Origin: a virus
DNA: 20,279 nt
IMG/VR virus record: IMGVR_UViG_3300047560_000742
Span: 1-20,279 of that record
Direction: 5' to 3' (one strand)
A model generated the notes under the pieces. It did not search any database. It worked only from the letters and a program-made list of their open reading frames with translations, and was not told where the DNA came from. A program made the translations under genes and the position numbers. Position 1 is the first letter of the stretch. Each line of letters opens with the position of its first letter. Below, piece after piece: positions 18,847 through 20,279 of this stretch.

Positions 18847-20279
18847 AACGTTTCCTCCTGCATCTCCATCATACGTCCAGTTTCCATGTCATACTTAAGT
18901 ACACAAGCTGGGCCTGTATAGCCATTGTAACGATTCTTAGCTACAGCTATCTTAGTCATGTGACGTTCATTCTCATCCTCAGCCATACTGTTACGCTCCA
19001 ATGTGATCACAGCGTCTGACAGCTGAGCAATAGAGCCTGAGCCTCGCAGCTGAGACAACGATACAGCCTGTCCATCCTCATGTCCTGCATTACCTTGAGG
19101 TCTACGAAGGTGACTTACACAGATCAATGTAATCTCTAACTCTTGCACCAGTGTACGAAGCTTCGTCATCATATTATCAATAGCCTTACGCTCATCACCG
19201 TTATCCAAACCAGACACAACAATAGAGATGTGGTCGAGAAAAACAATACGACAATCACACGCCTTAGCCATATATCGGATTCTGTTTGAAATGTTGTCAA
19301 CATCACTAGAGCCGAAATGGTCAAACAAATACACACGATTAGTCCCAAGAGTAGCATCGAAAGCATCTTTAAGCTCCTGTTCTGTTGTTGGTGTATCAGG
19401 TAAGTGCAACAGCTTATTAGCGTGCAAAGACATGATACTTCTAGCTGTCTTACGAGTTGACTCTTCGAGGAATAACCCTCCAATGTTCCACTTCGTAGTG
19501 TTCAGAATGTTAAACAAGATCTCACGTAAGAATTGACTCTTACCGAGGCCTGAGCCTGCTGTGACTGTGACTAACTCCGAAGGTCTCATACCATAGAGAA
19601 GCTTATTCAATCCCTTCCAAGGATACATAGCCTCAGCCTTAGCTTCAGGTTTAATCACTTCCTCCCACAGTGAGGCTGCATTGATAATTCCATCTGGGAT
19701 GTAAACCTCAGCTCTCCACCACTCATTCACGAACTCTTTAGTAGCCCCTGCAATGAGGTAATCACAAGCATCTTTGTAGCCACTCAAATGCTTAACAATC
19801 TTAGCCTTCTGTCCGAACAGTTCAGCTACTTCCTTAGAAGCTTTCTTACCCGGCTCATCAGCATCGAAGCAGATAACAATGTTCTCAAAGCTATTGAGCC
19901 ATTCATACTGGGCTTTACAGTCCTTCAGAGCTGCTTGTGCTCCATTACGTATTGATACACTAGGCCACTGGCTACCTGTGAGTTGATACCCTGCAAGCGC
20001 ATCAAGTTCTCCCTCATAAACCGTGACGTATTTTCCCCCAGCATGGAATAACTGTTGTCCAAATAATGTAGCTTCTTTAAAAGTTCCTTGGATACTAAAA
20101 GACTTGTCGGAGACTGTCCTGACTTTGAAAGCAACTCTATTGCCTTCTCCATCTGTGTAAGGGTAATAGTGTCGTTCTGCATCTTGAGTAACTCCGTACT
20201 TCTCACAGGTTTGTAGGTTAATACCTCTGTCAGGTATTGATTTAATTTGCCCTTTGATGTCTAACATCTGAGTCTTCCT
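18843..20279 (-). CDS. Primase-helicase, T7 gp4-like (5' end outside window)
   Basis: T7 gp4-like replicative primase-helicase. Numbering from an internal ATG at 20267: TOPRIM motifs 'VYEGELDA' (E85-E87) and 'ICFDADEPG' (D135, D137), Walker A 'GSGLGKS' (238-244), catalytic Glu in 'FLEES' (268-269), Walker B 'IVFLDHISIV' (D345), motif H3 'CVSHLRRP' (H386) and H4 'LRGSGSIAQLSDAVITLERN'. It synthesises primers and unwinds DNA ahead of the polymerase. The frame stays open to the window edge (RKTQ before the Met), so a zinc-binding N-terminal domain probably lies outside. The ATG at 20267 has AGGA 8 nt upstream, so a shorter helicase-only form, like T7 gp4B, is also possible. Confidence 0.94.
   Translation of the reverse strand, partial: RKTQMLDIKGQIKSIPDRGINLQTCEKYGVTQDAERHYYPYTDGEGNRVAFKVRTVSDKSFSIQGTFKEATLFGQQLFHAGGKYVTVYEGELDALAGYQLTGSQWPSVSIRNGAQAALKDCKAQYEWLNSFENIVICFDADEPGKKASKEVAELFGQKAKIVKHLSGYKDACDYLIAGATKEFVNEWWRAEVYIPDGIINAASLWEEVIKPEAKAEAMYPWKGLNKLLYGMRPSELVTVTAGSGLGKSQFLREILFNILNTTKWNIGGLFLEESTRKTARSIMSLHANKLLHLPDTPTTEQELKDAFDATLGTNRVYLFDHFGSSDVDNISNRIRYMAKACDCRIVFLDHISIVVSGLDNGDERKAIDNMMTKLRTLVQELEITLICVSHLRRPQGNAGHEDGQAVSLSQLRGSGSIAQLSDAVITLERNSMAEDENERHMTKIAVAKNRYNGYTGPACVLKYDMETGRMMEMQEETL

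Noticed and set aside
1-20279. Genome-wide reassignment of TAG to an amino acid, suggested by the amber codon in the exonuclease
   Set aside because: Long genes (polymerase, reductase, primase-helicase, virion proteins) have no internal TAG, and genes such as 6722-6877 end properly at TAG. Only one gene carries an internal one.

Overview
The window is part of the genome of a tailed, T7-like (podovirus-type) bacteriophage. The evidence is a T7-type replication set (primase-helicase, family A DNA polymerase, gp2.5-like ssDNA-binding protein, gp3-like endonuclease I, gp6-like 5'-3' exonuclease) facing a late operon of virion and lysis genes. No integrase, repressor, tRNA or CRISPR array was seen. 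Several small-gene families (the 'EALRLALEAL / LTDEEI' paralogs, the short Tat-leader protein, the two-helix 48-residue membrane protein) are ones I associate with phages of freshwater Betaproteobacteria. That host suggestion is inference from memory, not a search result.

Right-pointing late region (1-6643): the end of a structural gene, a 76-residue tail-fibre-N-terminus-like protein, three consecutive large proteins in the place where T7 carries internal virion proteins gp14/gp15/gp16, a coiled-coil/one-TM protein, then a lysis cassette (49-residue membrane peptide, 3-TM holin, GH24 endolysin). It closes with a strong terminator at 6683-6716, where the two convergent transcription units meet.

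Left-pointing early/middle region (20279 down to 6722): primase-helicase, then about 3.6 kb of small accessory genes including five paralogs built from shuffled short modules, then DNA polymerase, ssDNA-binding protein, an HNH endonuclease inserted in front of the exonuclease, exonuclease, a HExxH protein, endonuclease I, small genes, a metallophosphoesterase, a DUF3310 protein, class II (B12-dependent) ribonucleotide reductase, and a glutaredoxin/NrdH-like protein. Genes are packed with ATGA or 8-20 nt overlaps throughout. The logic is host DNA breakdown (endonuclease, exonuclease), nucleotide reduction (RNR plus redoxin) and replication (helicase, polymerase, SSB).

Most notable: (1) the exonuclease frame starts at a perfect Shine-Dalgarno but carries an in-frame TAG at codon 17, just after its first metal-binding motif; (2) the HNH gene has a near-consensus sigma70-type promoter whose spacer contains one arm of a perfect 13-bp inverted repeat, the other arm covering its ribosome binding site, an arrangement like the expression switch of T4 homing endonucleases; (3) a repeat-mediated array of modular paralogs of unknown function between helicase and polymerase. 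Several genes use TTG or GTG starts, and seven supported genes are only about 50-60 residues long.
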